Shown: piece by piece, positions 1-6,237 of the stretch
How positions within the stretch are numbered: the first letter of the stretch is position 1
Layout of the letters: each line of letters opens with the position of its first letter
From: Promethearchaeota archaeon
GTDB lineage: Archaea > Asgardarchaeota > Lokiarchaeia > Sigyniarchaeales > SOKP01
Length of the DNA: 12,635 nucleotides
Assembly (NCBI GenBank): GCA_019894815.1
Contig: JAGXNU010000037.1
Coordinates: 1 to 12,635, forward strand
Direction: 5' to 3'
Program-made: the position numbers and the translations under genes
The notes under the pieces: model-generated
Told to the model about the DNA's origin: nothing
Databases searched by the model: none
The model's input: the letters and a program-made list of their open reading frames with translations, nothing else

Positions 1-160
1 ATATTATTTTGTCTTTTTTTTTTATTTAATTGGTACAATCGAGATATTATAGAATAGAATAATTATAAACCAGAAAGGGATGTATGCCATTTTCCAAAAA
101 GATAATTATTGTGAGACAATAAAATAATGTTTACAAACGAGAACTAATAATTAATAATAC

Positions 161-180
161 TAATATTGAATAATATTGAA
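161..180. repeat. two tandem copies of a 10-bp AT-rich unit
   Basis: TAATATTGAA occurs twice back to back (161-170 and 171-180) and is followed by TAATTATT. It lies 50-70 bases upstream of the thioredoxin-like start chosen here, so it may sit in that gene's promoter. Simple AT-rich duplication is an equally good explanation. The rest of 1-160 is AT-rich and shows no gene I can support. Confidence 0.4.
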
Positions 181-229
181 TAATTATTCTAAATTAATAT
201 TAAAAATCAAATATAGGTGGAAAAAGAAA

Positions 230-586
230 ATGCTGAAATACTTAGAATCATCACTTGATGAGGTCCAAACAAAATCAGAAGTAGAGAATTTAATTAACAC
301 CAATGACAAAGTCGCCATTAGTTGTGGTCGAAACGGTCCCATGTGCTTACCTGTTTATGGGGCTTTTGAAGTTTTGAAAGAAAAAGAAAAATATTCAGAT
401 ATTAAATTCGTAGTGATGCCATTTGATGTGCCTGGAGCATCAATTATTCGAGAATTACCAGAATGTAGTTCCTTCATGGGTCTTCCATTCACAATCTACT
501 ATAAAAATGGTAAAGTTGTTGGTGCAACTTCATCAATTCAAGACGTAAAATCAATAAAAACAACAATAAATGAAAGTTTTTTATAG
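230..586 (+). CDS. thioredoxin-fold protein with atypical cysteine motif
   Basis: This is a 118-residue thioredoxin-like protein. What is seen: C32-G-R-N-G-P-M-C39 after the first beta strand, where thioredoxins have WCGPC, then a helix starting LPVYGAFEVL, then GLP86FTIYYKNGKVV, which matches the cis-proline strand of thioredoxins (G-x-P-T followed by a K-N-G-x turn). A third cysteine, C79, lies in LPEC before the cis-proline. The C-X6-C spacing means the classical CxxC pair is absent; C39 or C32 with C79 could be the redox pair. The ATG at 230 is chosen because AGGTGG (215-220) lies 9 nt upstream; a TTG at 176 would add 18 residues but has no SD. The next gene, 84 bp downstream, is a thioredoxin reductase remnant, which supports a thiol-redox role. 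Cytoplasmic; no signal peptide. Partner and substrate unknown. Confidence 0.75.
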   Translation: MLKYLESSLDEVQTKSEVENLINTNDKVAISCGRNGPMCLPVYGAFEVLKEKEKYSDIKFVVMPFDVPGASIIRELPECSSFMGLPFTIYYKNGKVVGATSSIQDVKSIKTTINESFL

Positions 587-670
587 CTTTCGAAATCTAC
601 AATAATATTATAATGGTTATAACGGCATTTAAAAAGAAAAAATGATGTAGCCTTTAAAGAGAGTTAAATA

Positions 671-1201
671 ATGACAAAATACGATGTAATTATTATCGGT
701 GCAGGTCCTGCAGGTATTTCAGCAGCAATATTTGCGGCTCGTGGCACATTATCAGTATTAGTTATTGATGAATCCGCTCCTGCAGGGGGCACAGTTAAAA
801 ATACCCATTTAGTTGCAAATTATCCTGGATTTCCAGAGCCAATCTCTGGCTTAGATCTCACCAAGAGAATGTTCAAGCAAGCAAAGTCATTTGGCGCTAA
901 ATTTGAATTAGCGGCAGAAATAACTGATTATAATTTTAAGGATGAATTGAAGTGGATTGAAATCGATGAGATGTTAGCGGGAGAAGTAGTAAAAGCAACT
1001 CTTAAGGAAACGTTTCAAACGATGATTTCAAAACAAAGTTTAACAATGCTAGTAACAACTGTAGGCATTAAAACAGTAGCAGGAGTGGTTTCTGAAACCG
1101 TGGAAGAAATCGTCCTCGTCTATTGTTATGCTAGTAAAAAAATTATTTCTCAAAGTGTAATTCCTCAAATCTTATGGTTTTCTTTCTTTTACCTTTTCTA
1201 G
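671..1201 (+). pseudogene. trxB: truncated thioredoxin reductase (N-terminal FAD part only)
   Basis: The 176-codon frame begins as a clear thioredoxin reductase/FAD-dependent pyridine nucleotide-disulfide oxidoreductase: GAGPAGISAAIFAARG is the FAD dinucleotide motif (about residues 11-26), followed by a GG turn and NYPGFPEPISGLDL. Similarity stops near residue 98 (around base 964). Everything that should follow in this ~300-residue family is missing: the ATG strand of the FAD domain, the NADPH-binding domain, the redox CxxC and the C-terminal GD motif. The remaining ~78 residues look unrelated, and I found no TrxB continuation in the other two forward frames, so one frameshift does not explain it. 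The frame ends inside the 3' end of the convergent YkgJ-type gene (30-bp overlap). Likely a broken gene left by a deletion or rearrangement; a chimeric assembly join is possible. A weak purine-rich SD (AAAGAGAG) precedes the ATG. Confidence 0.7.
1136..1142 (-). terminator. possible poly-U terminator of the minus-strand block
   Basis: Seven consecutive A on the plus strand read as T7 on the minus strand, 30 nt after the stop codon of the YkgJ-type gene. Archaeal intrinsic termination needs mainly a U-run, so this could end the minus-strand transcript. In a sequence this AT-rich, such runs also arise by chance. Confidence 0.3.
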
Positions 1202-1768
1202 ACATCTGCAAATTAATAGGTAAATATCGTCATTTCTTAAACATTGTTCTTTAGTGTATGGAAATTTCTTACATGCTAATGGTTTTATCTCATGGATTAA
1301 ACAAAGATTCAACTTTAAAAAAGGGCATCGACCAAAAGCATCTGAATGTAAAATATATTCTAATCCCAGCTCTAAACCATTTAATATGGTTTCAAAATCC
1401 TTTGGTATGTATATTGGATCGGATTCTTGATTAGGTATTATGGTCCAAATATCTAAATATGAAGGGTTTTTTCCATAATATCGATGATTCTTTTGTATGA
1501 ATCTAATTAGAAGATTGAATTTTCCATTATAATCTCGATAATTTTTGTTTGCTCTTATTTTAGCTAATGTAGTTCCACGAACTGAATTGAATTCAATATT
1601 ATCATTTATAGCAATACATTTTGGATTGATTATTATGTGTTCTAATAATTCATTTCTTTCAATTTTTTTCCATTTTTCAATATCGATCTTTTGAATATAA
1701 ACATTATACCCAGCTCGGCAACACTCTCCACATTTTATACATTTAAATGCTTTTAAAGATGTATTCAA
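1172..1768 (-). CDS. YkgJ-type CxxCxxCC cysteine-cluster protein
   Basis: A 198-residue member of the YkgJ/zinc- or iron-chelating cysteine-cluster family. The N-terminus has C10-I-K-C13-G-E-C16-C17, the defining CxxCxxCC motif. The second half of the metal site is C148-P-F-L, then C156-L-I-H-E-I-K-P-L-A-C166-K-K-F-P, the usual CxxH-x(2)-KPxxC-xxFP arrangement. Further cysteines at 176, 187 and 189 (CRC) lie near the C-terminus. Members bind a metal or iron-sulfur cluster; the reaction is generally not known. The start is a TTG overlapping the upstream gene's TGA (TTGA), with AAGGTG (minus strand, 1777-1782) 8 nt before it, so translation is probably coupled to the asparagine synthetase-like gene. 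No in-frame ATG offers a better start. The 3' end overlaps the convergent TrxB remnant by 30 bp. Cytoplasmic. Substrate unknown. Confidence 0.8.
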   Translation of the reverse strand: MNTSLKAFKCIKCGECCRAGYNVYIQKIDIEKWKKIERNELLEHIIINPKCIAINDNIEFNSVRGTTLAKIRANKNYRDYNGKFNLLIRFIQKNHRYYGKNPSYLDIWTIIPNQESDPIYIPKDFETILNGLELGLEYILHSDAFGRCPFLKLNLCLIHEIKPLACKKFPYTKEQCLRNDDIYLLICRCLEKVKERKP

Positions 1769-3306
1769 ACATAATACACCTTAGTAATTCCAATCTCAGA
1801 TATTGTCTCTGGAGTAGGTTGGAATTTGGTTTTGAATATCCTCCAATAATATAATTCTTCTTTCGATCTAAGGGAGAAAGAGGAAGTAATATTCTTATTT
1901 TTCTCGAATTCCTCATCGGTAATTATTTTTTCTATTTGGTCTCGTAATACAAATTGGGAGCCAACACCATCAGAAGATTTTTGTTTTTTCCTCCAAATAA
2001 ACTCTTCAGAAATTTCTGTTTCAAAGGATTTTCTTAATATCCACTTTCTTGCAATTCCTACACCTTTTCTTTTAAGGATTTTAAGTTCAGTAGGAATTTT
2101 AAAAGAAAATTCTACGATTCTCTTGTCAAATAAGGGTGCTCTTGCCTCAACTGAAAAATTGTAGGGAATGCGATCTACTTTCTGTAATCCCGTTTTATAT
2201 TCTATTTTTAATAAGTTTAATAATTCTTTATTAAAATCTTTAGGTGATTTAAATTTAGTGAGATATTCATACCCTCCAAATAGCTCATCGGCTCCTTCGC
2301 CAGTGAGTAAGAGATCAATATTATTTTCCTCACTTATTTGTTTACAAAGTAAAAACATTGGTAATGAACTTCTAACTAATGCAGCATCAAAAGACTCTAA
2401 TGCGTAAATTATATCTGGGAGTACTGATAATAAATCTTTTTTTTTTATTTTTATTGAAGTGTGTTTAAGATTATGTAATTTTACATATTTAGTAGCATAG
2501 AACAAATCTCTTGAGCCCTCGACACCTACAGTAAAAAGGTGCAAGTCTTCAACAATATCCTTGGCAATATGACTAATTATGATAGAGCCAAGCCCTCCAC
2601 TTAATAAAATTCCTACCTTTTCATTTTTATTTATATTATCCTCTACAACTCTTTTTATTAATATGTTCAACTGGTTAGCAAGACTTCTTACTAATTCAGT
2701 AGTTAATTTATAATTTTCTATAAATTTAGGAAATTGATAATATGTTTCTTTAATTCCTGACGAGGAAATCATGCATCCTGGAGGAATGGACTTTATATTT
2801 TTTTTAAGTGGAAAAAGAGCTTTCATCTCTGATGAAAAAACCATGAACTTATTAGATTCACAATAATAAAGTGGTTTAGTACCAATTGGATCTTTAAATC
2901 CAATCAGATCTATTCCATTAAACAAAATACCGCTAAAGGAGCCTATTAATTCATTAAAAATACTCGCTCCTTTATTCATGTATCCAAATAACAATCCTAA
3001 TATCGATCCTTCTTTATCTCGAAGAGAATGCATAGAACTAATGTATTTCCTATTTATTTCGGCTATATTATAAATATGCCCATCAATAGCCACAATTTTT
3101 TTATTTTCTTTATCAGAAACTAAATATAATTGATGATTTTCGGTCTCTTTTTTTGTTGGGTAATAAATTATTTTCAGTGGAAATCTATCTAAAACATGAG
3201 GAACTTTAGAACCTCTATGCTGCAATATTTCAGAACACTTTTGAAGCTTTACTTTAGTAGATTCACTTAATGATTCCTTTTCATAAATAACAAATATTCC
3301 CGCCAT
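1765..3306 (-). CDS. asparagine synthetase B-like protein with degenerate glutaminase site
   Basis: 513 residues with the two-domain layout of glutamine-hydrolysing asparagine synthetase (ATP-dependent amidation of aspartate). Residues 1-200 resemble the class II glutamine amidotransferase domain and keep HRG (30-32) and KDPIGTKPLYY, but the nucleophile is lost: MCGIFG is MAGIF. NGEIYN is DGHIYN (75-80), and the RLSIVD and GSDCE segments are not recognisable. The synthetase domain is well kept: TGEGADELFGGY (335-346), VEARAPLFDKR and WRKKQKSSDGVG match E. coli AsnB, but the pyrophosphate loop SGGLDS is SGGLGS (236-241). The ATG at 3306 is preferred to a GTG at 3312 because GGTG (minus strand, 3312-3315) is then an SD 5 nt upstream. 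It overlaps the YkgJ-type gene by 4 bp. Loss of the cysteine is known in beta-lactam and carbapenam synthetases. It could be an ammonia-dependent amidase, another adenylating ligase or a pseudoenzyme. Confidence 0.88.
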   Translation of the reverse strand: MAGIFVIYEKESLSESTKVKLQKCSEILQHRGSKVPHVLDRFPLKIIYYPTKKETENHQLYLVSDKENKKIVAIDGHIYNIAEINRKYISSMHSLRDKEGSILGLLFGYMNKGASIFNELIGSFSGILFNGIDLIGFKDPIGTKPLYYCESNKFMVFSSEMKALFPLKKNIKSIPPGCMISSSGIKETYYQFPKFIENYKLTTELVRSLANQLNILIKRVVEDNINKNEKVGILLSGGLGSIIISHIAKDIVEDLHLFTVGVEGSRDLFYATKYVKLHNLKHTSIKIKKKDLLSVLPDIIYALESFDAALVRSSLPMFLLCKQISEENNIDLLLTGEGADELFGGYEYLTKFKSPKDFNKELLNLLKIEYKTGLQKVDRIPYNFSVEARAPLFDKRIVEFSFKIPTELKILKRKGVGIARKWILRKSFETEISEEFIWRKKQKSSDGVGSQFVLRDQIEKIITDEEFEKNKNITSSFSLRSKEELYYWRIFKTKFQPTPETISEIGITKVYYV

Positions 3307-3543
3307 TAACACACCATTTTAATTTATTTTAAAATATTTTTGGAATAAAAAATAATAGATATTGTAGTTTTGGAGGTTTTTAAATTAATACTTGAATCAA
3401 TAATGGGCTTCACTCTTTTAAATAATGGAAAATCCTTAAACCGATTATATTGATCCGTTTCAACTATACAAAGAATTTTATTTTTCCTGTTGCCATATAT
3501 TTCACGATTTTTTGTTCCTTACCTGATATGTTTCTTTCTCAAG
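3307..3543. other. 237-bp gap inside the minus-strand block
   Basis: AT-rich sequence between the dehydrogenase stop and the synthetase-like start, much longer than the other spacings in this block. It probably holds a promoter for the synthetase-like gene. One minus-strand frame is free of stops for about 64 codons, ending just before the synthetase-like start, but it has no ATG and resembles no family I know, so I do not call a gene. Confidence 0.4.
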
Positions 3544-4716
3544 TTATTTATAATGCTTTAAAGCTTCCCAAACAGGAAGATATGCAACCTCCCTCTTTTT
3601 ACAGGTATATTCATGAGTATAATTATATCCCGCAATAATTGTACCCTTTGATAACGCGGGAGTTTCAAGAATAGCATTTATAGGACCTGTATTTGATAGT
3701 TTCATCAAATAAGGTAAGACTGCTTTTGAGATTATTCTTGAAGCATCATTTGCGGCCATAGTAGGGATGTGGTCATTCGCATAATGCCAAACTCCGTTAA
3801 CATTATAGACATTATCTACTTCAGGAGAAGAAAGACTTGATTCAACTAAATCTTTATCGTTAGCACCTGCATCAACAAGTATACTATTTTCTTTCATCAA
3901 TTTTAACATGTCCTCATCGATAAGGTGTTTGGCTCTAAAATTAGGTCTGCGAACTGCAGAGAAAAAAAGTATGTCTACATTTGGCAATTGGTTCCGAAGA
4001 ATTTCTTTAGTCTTTATTACATTATCCTCGTCAGATTTTATTATTTTAATATTATCCTTAAATTCACCCCATAAATATTTAGGAACATGTTTTAAAGCAC
4101 GATCCTCAATAGAATCTGGATGCTTATCAATAATAATTAATTTAACTCCCTGATGCATGAAAACATCTAAAGCATTTGAACCAATAGTTCCTAATCCAAT
4201 GATCATTATAGTAGCAGGTTCTATACTATTACTGAAACAACCTGCGATTCTTGCTTGCTTTTTGCGGAATATTTCTAAAGATTTTATAGCGGCAATAATG
4301 CCGGTTAATTCACTCATCGGTTTCAATAAAGGATATTCGGGTCCTTTTTCTTCAACCCATTCAAACGCAATTGCAATTGCTCCAGACATTCTTATTTTTT
4401 CAGCTCCTTCTAAAGATTCGTTTCCATCGTAATGCAAGTAAGAAAAAAGTACTTGTCCCTTAGAAAATTTCTCGGGCTCACTGCCTTGAGGTGTTTTTAA
4501 CTTTACGATAATATCAGCAGTTCTAAAAATAAAGTCCTTATCTTTAGGTTTAGCACCCGCTTTTATGTATTCTCTGTCAGAATATCCTGCCATTTCTCCA
4601 CAATTTAACTCAAAAATTAATTCATTTCCATTTCTAATTATCTTTTTAACATCTTCAGGTATGAGTGCTACTCGAAACTCATCGGTCTTAATTTCTTTTA
4701 GTAATCCAATAATCAA
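3544..4716 (-). CDS. alanine dehydrogenase/PNT-family NAD-dependent dehydrogenase
   Basis: 390 residues, the usual length of alanine dehydrogenase (reversible NAD-dependent oxidative deamination of L-alanine to pyruvate and ammonia). The N-terminus MIIGLLKEIKTDEFRVAL carries R15; K74 in VKLKTP and H95 in YLHY match the substrate and catalytic residues of the family. A Rossmann motif GLGTIG (174-179), with D197 ending the next strand, indicates NAD. HY (312-313) is kept. Two family loops differ: the GGVPGV stretch before the Rossmann fold is replaced by CFSNSIEPA, and the NMPG-type loop reads HIPTMAAND (316-324). The substrate may therefore not be alanine; opine-type relatives (saccharopine, carboxyethylornithine) share this fold. 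The start is TTG, directly after the methyltransferase stop (TAA-TTG), with a strong SD GAGGTGA (minus strand, 4722-4728) 5 nt upstream, so the two genes are co-translated. Confidence 0.85.
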   Translation of the reverse strand: MIIGLLKEIKTDEFRVALIPEDVKKIIRNGNELIFELNCGEMAGYSDREYIKAGAKPKDKDFIFRTADIIVKLKTPQGSEPEKFSKGQVLFSYLHYDGNESLEGAEKIRMSGAIAIAFEWVEEKGPEYPLLKPMSELTGIIAAIKSLEIFRKKQARIAGCFSNSIEPATIMIIGLGTIGSNALDVFMHQGVKLIIIDKHPDSIEDRALKHVPKYLWGEFKDNIKIIKSDEDNVIKTKEILRNQLPNVDILFFSAVRRPNFRAKHLIDEDMLKLMKENSILVDAGANDKDLVESSLSSPEVDNVYNVNGVWHYANDHIPTMAANDASRIISKAVLPYLMKLSNTGPINAILETPALSKGTIIAGYNYTHEYTCKKREVAYLPVWEALKHYK

Positions 4717-5562
4717 TTATTTCACCTCTGATTGTAATTCAAATGTTTTTTCATAAAATACAAATTGAGTTGGATTAATTCTCATATTGGTTTGAGTTTT
4801 TTTAGTAAAAATTGGCGTTAATCGTCTCAGAATGAAAGGGTCATCGTATTCCGGGTCTTGGCTTACTTCTACTATACAAAAAAGCCCATCATGTTTTAAT
4901 AAATATTTATAGATAAATTCAGCAGAATTATATTTCTTCTGCTTACTTGGAGCATAACGATACACTCCTGAGGCAATTATTAAATCAAATTTACCCCTTG
5001 ATTTTAAAATGCTTGATAAAGATCTCCTGCAAAACACATCAAGGATTTGCAAAGTATAGCTACTACCACTACCATTACCATTATATTTCAACTGAAAAGA
5101 ATTTAATGCTTGTTCTGAAATATCCGTTATAAGAAATTTTGTCATGGGACATATTTTTCTTAATTGTTCATACTCTCCACCCGTTCCAGCTCCTAATATT
5201 AAAACTTTCTTAAGGGTTAAATCTCTTTTTAATGCTACCAAATTAATAAAGGATGCTAACATTTCATGCCGCTCTAATTTAGAATTATCCCATGGATCTG
5301 CAAATAATCTATAGAGATTTTCACAATCTTCTTTAGTTAGGTTCCCATCAATTTCATCTGTAAAATATCTCAATAATAGATGCTTGCTTTTTTCTCTACC
5401 TATTTTTCTTACTTGACTAAAATTAATTTCTTTTTCTTTACAAAAAGATTTAAAATCAACATCCATAGATCTTAAATCAGTGTTATAATAGGAGTTGCCT
5501 CCATTCGTTTCAGTCAGTCGTATAAGGTATTCTATATATTTTTCTTTATTTGTATTTGACAT
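4717..5562 (-). CDS. class I SAM-dependent methyltransferase
   Basis: 281 residues. The central part is a class I methyltransferase: KKVLILGAGTGGE (118-130) is motif I, the SAM-binding glycine loop; LITDIS with D147 is the acidic motif II that usually holds the ribose hydroxyls; FDLIIASGVYRYA (192-204) fits motif IV; HDGLFCIVEVS (224-234) fits the later strands. The first ~95 residues are helical, charged and not recognised; they may select the substrate, which cannot be inferred. A low-complexity loop NGNGSGSS (161-168) separates the second strand from the next. The ATG start has a weak GAGAG (5571-5575) upstream. The gene lies 138 bp after the winged-helix regulator and directly abuts the dehydrogenase, so it is probably first in an enzyme operon. 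Cytoplasmic; no membrane segment. Confidence 0.8.
   Translation of the reverse strand: MSNTNKEKYIEYLIRLTETNGGNSYYNTDLRSMDVDFKSFCKEKEINFSQVRKIGREKSKHLLLRYFTDEIDGNLTKEDCENLYRLFADPWDNSKLERHEMLASFINLVALKRDLTLKKVLILGAGTGGEYEQLRKICPMTKFLITDISEQALNSFQLKYNGNGSGSSYTLQILDVFCRRSLSSILKSRGKFDLIIASGVYRYAPSKQKKYNSAEFIYKYLLKHDGLFCIVEVSQDPEYDDPFILRRLTPIFTKKTQTNMRINPTQFVFYEKTFELQSEVK
5064..5081. repeat. hexanucleotide repeat in the methyltransferase gene
   Basis: Three consecutive 6-bp units on the plus strand, TACCAC then TACCAT twice. They lie in frame and encode the glycine/asparagine/serine-rich loop, so unit number can change without breaking the protein. Confidence 0.55.
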
Positions 5563-5700
5563 TTTTATACTCTCTATTTTGATAATCTTTTCTTATTTTA
5601 ACCAAATATTTATCTAATTATAATTCTTTAACTTAAAAACCAGATTTGTAAAGCCAATTAAATATAAGTGAAATAAATAATAAAGGATGAAGTATAAGAG

Positions 5701-6036
5701 TTAAATATCATATAAACTAAAGTCTTTCAATTCTTCTATTGTTTCCTTTTGCATTTCCATCAGGAACGCCATCGTTTCAGTAAGAATTTTAAAAATATTA
5801 GTATTTTTAATCTTATAGTATTTTTTTCGTTCTTCTCTTCGGAAGCTTATGATTTTTGCATCAGTAAGCCTTTTCATTAAATGAGAAAGATTTGATTGAC
5901 TCAGTTCTAATTCTTTTTGGAGCTCTTGGAAAGCCTTTTCACCCTTTTTTAGCTTTAAAATGATATTTAGTACATTTACATCGCTTAATATTTTAAATAA
6001 ATTCATAGTCAATCTTAATACACTACTACTCATCAT
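5701..6036 (-). CDS. winged-helix (ArsR-like) transcriptional regulator
   Basis: A 111-residue single-domain winged-helix DNA-binding protein. The order is a helix (LFKILSDVNVLNIILKL), a helix-turn-helix with recognition helix SQSNLSHLMKRLTDA (46-60), then the wing IISFRREERKKYYKIK (62-77) and a C-terminal helix (about 80-105) that probably dimerises. LSDVNVLNIIL resembles the ArsR family opening. It contains no cysteine, so it is not a thiolate metal sensor of the classical ArsR kind. The start is one of two adjacent ATG codons (6036 or 6033) with no SD, which suggests a leaderless or short-leader mRNA. Upstream DNA (6118-6225) carries a palindrome and repeated 8-bp motifs that could be its operator. 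It lies 138 bp before the methyltransferase gene in the same direction, so it may control that operon; target and ligand are unknown. Confidence 0.8.
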   Translation of the reverse strand: MMSSSVLRLTMNLFKILSDVNVLNIILKLKKGEKAFQELQKELELSQSNLSHLMKRLTDAKIISFRREERKKYYKIKNTNIFKILTETMAFLMEMQKETIEELKDFSLYDI

Positions 6037-6117
6037 GCTTTAAAATAATTTTTTTTCAAGATCTAATAATGCTTTAAATTTAGGTATATTTTTTAATTGA
6101 ACTTTTCTTCATCATAT

Positions 6118-6204
6118 GATAATATTAATATATGATAATATTTAAATGTATGGAACACACATTATTATTATCCAATAATATCGTCATATTATCAAGATAT
6201 TATC
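6118..6204. promoter_or_regulatory. cluster of four GATAATAT half-sites
   Basis: GATAATAT occurs at 6118-6125 and 6134-6141, and its reverse complement ATATTATC at 6186-6193 and 6197-6204, giving a two-plus-two inverted arrangement upstream of the winged-helix gene. The first two belong to a 13-bp direct repeat (ATATGATAATATT at 6114-6126 and 6130-6142, period 16). This could be a regulator binding region. The composition is AT-rich, so chance is not excluded. Confidence 0.35.
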
Positions 6205-6225
6205 TTAATTTCAAGAAATTAAGAT
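6202..6225. repeat. 24-bp palindrome, 11-bp perfect arms
   Basis: ATCTTAATTTC (6202-6212) and GAAATTAAGAT (6215-6225) are perfect reverse complements separated by AA. It sits 13 bp past the DUF2070 stop and 177 bp before the winged-helix start, both on the minus strand. It may be a dimer operator (short-spaced dyads suit winged-helix dimers) or an RNA hairpin at the DUF2070 3' end. No U-run follows it on the minus strand, which argues against a simple terminator. Confidence 0.55.
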
Positions 6226-6237
6226 TTACATTTATAT

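Noticed and set aside
27..95. Minus-strand 22-codon hydrophobic micro-frame beginning MAYIPFW
   Set aside because: Too short to distinguish from chance in AT-rich DNA; no SD and no context to support it.
1087..1099. Short palindrome GGTTTCTGAAACC as a possible recombination site in the TrxB remnant
   Set aside because: Only 6-bp arms, not at the point where TrxB similarity ends, and no second copy was seen in the window.
2168..2407. Plus-strand open frame of 79 codons
   Set aside because: Lies entirely antisense to the well-supported asparagine synthetase-like gene; its serine-rich product is typical of a shadow frame.
3450..3510. Minus-strand peptide beginning MATGKIKFF, like the start of a cold-shock protein
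   Set aside because: The frame stops after ten codons and no cold-shock continuation was found in the other frames, so the resemblance is probably chance.
3450..3638. Plus-strand open frame of 62 codons
   Set aside because: About half of it is antisense to the 3' end of the dehydrogenase gene, it has no SD, and its product looks like no known protein.
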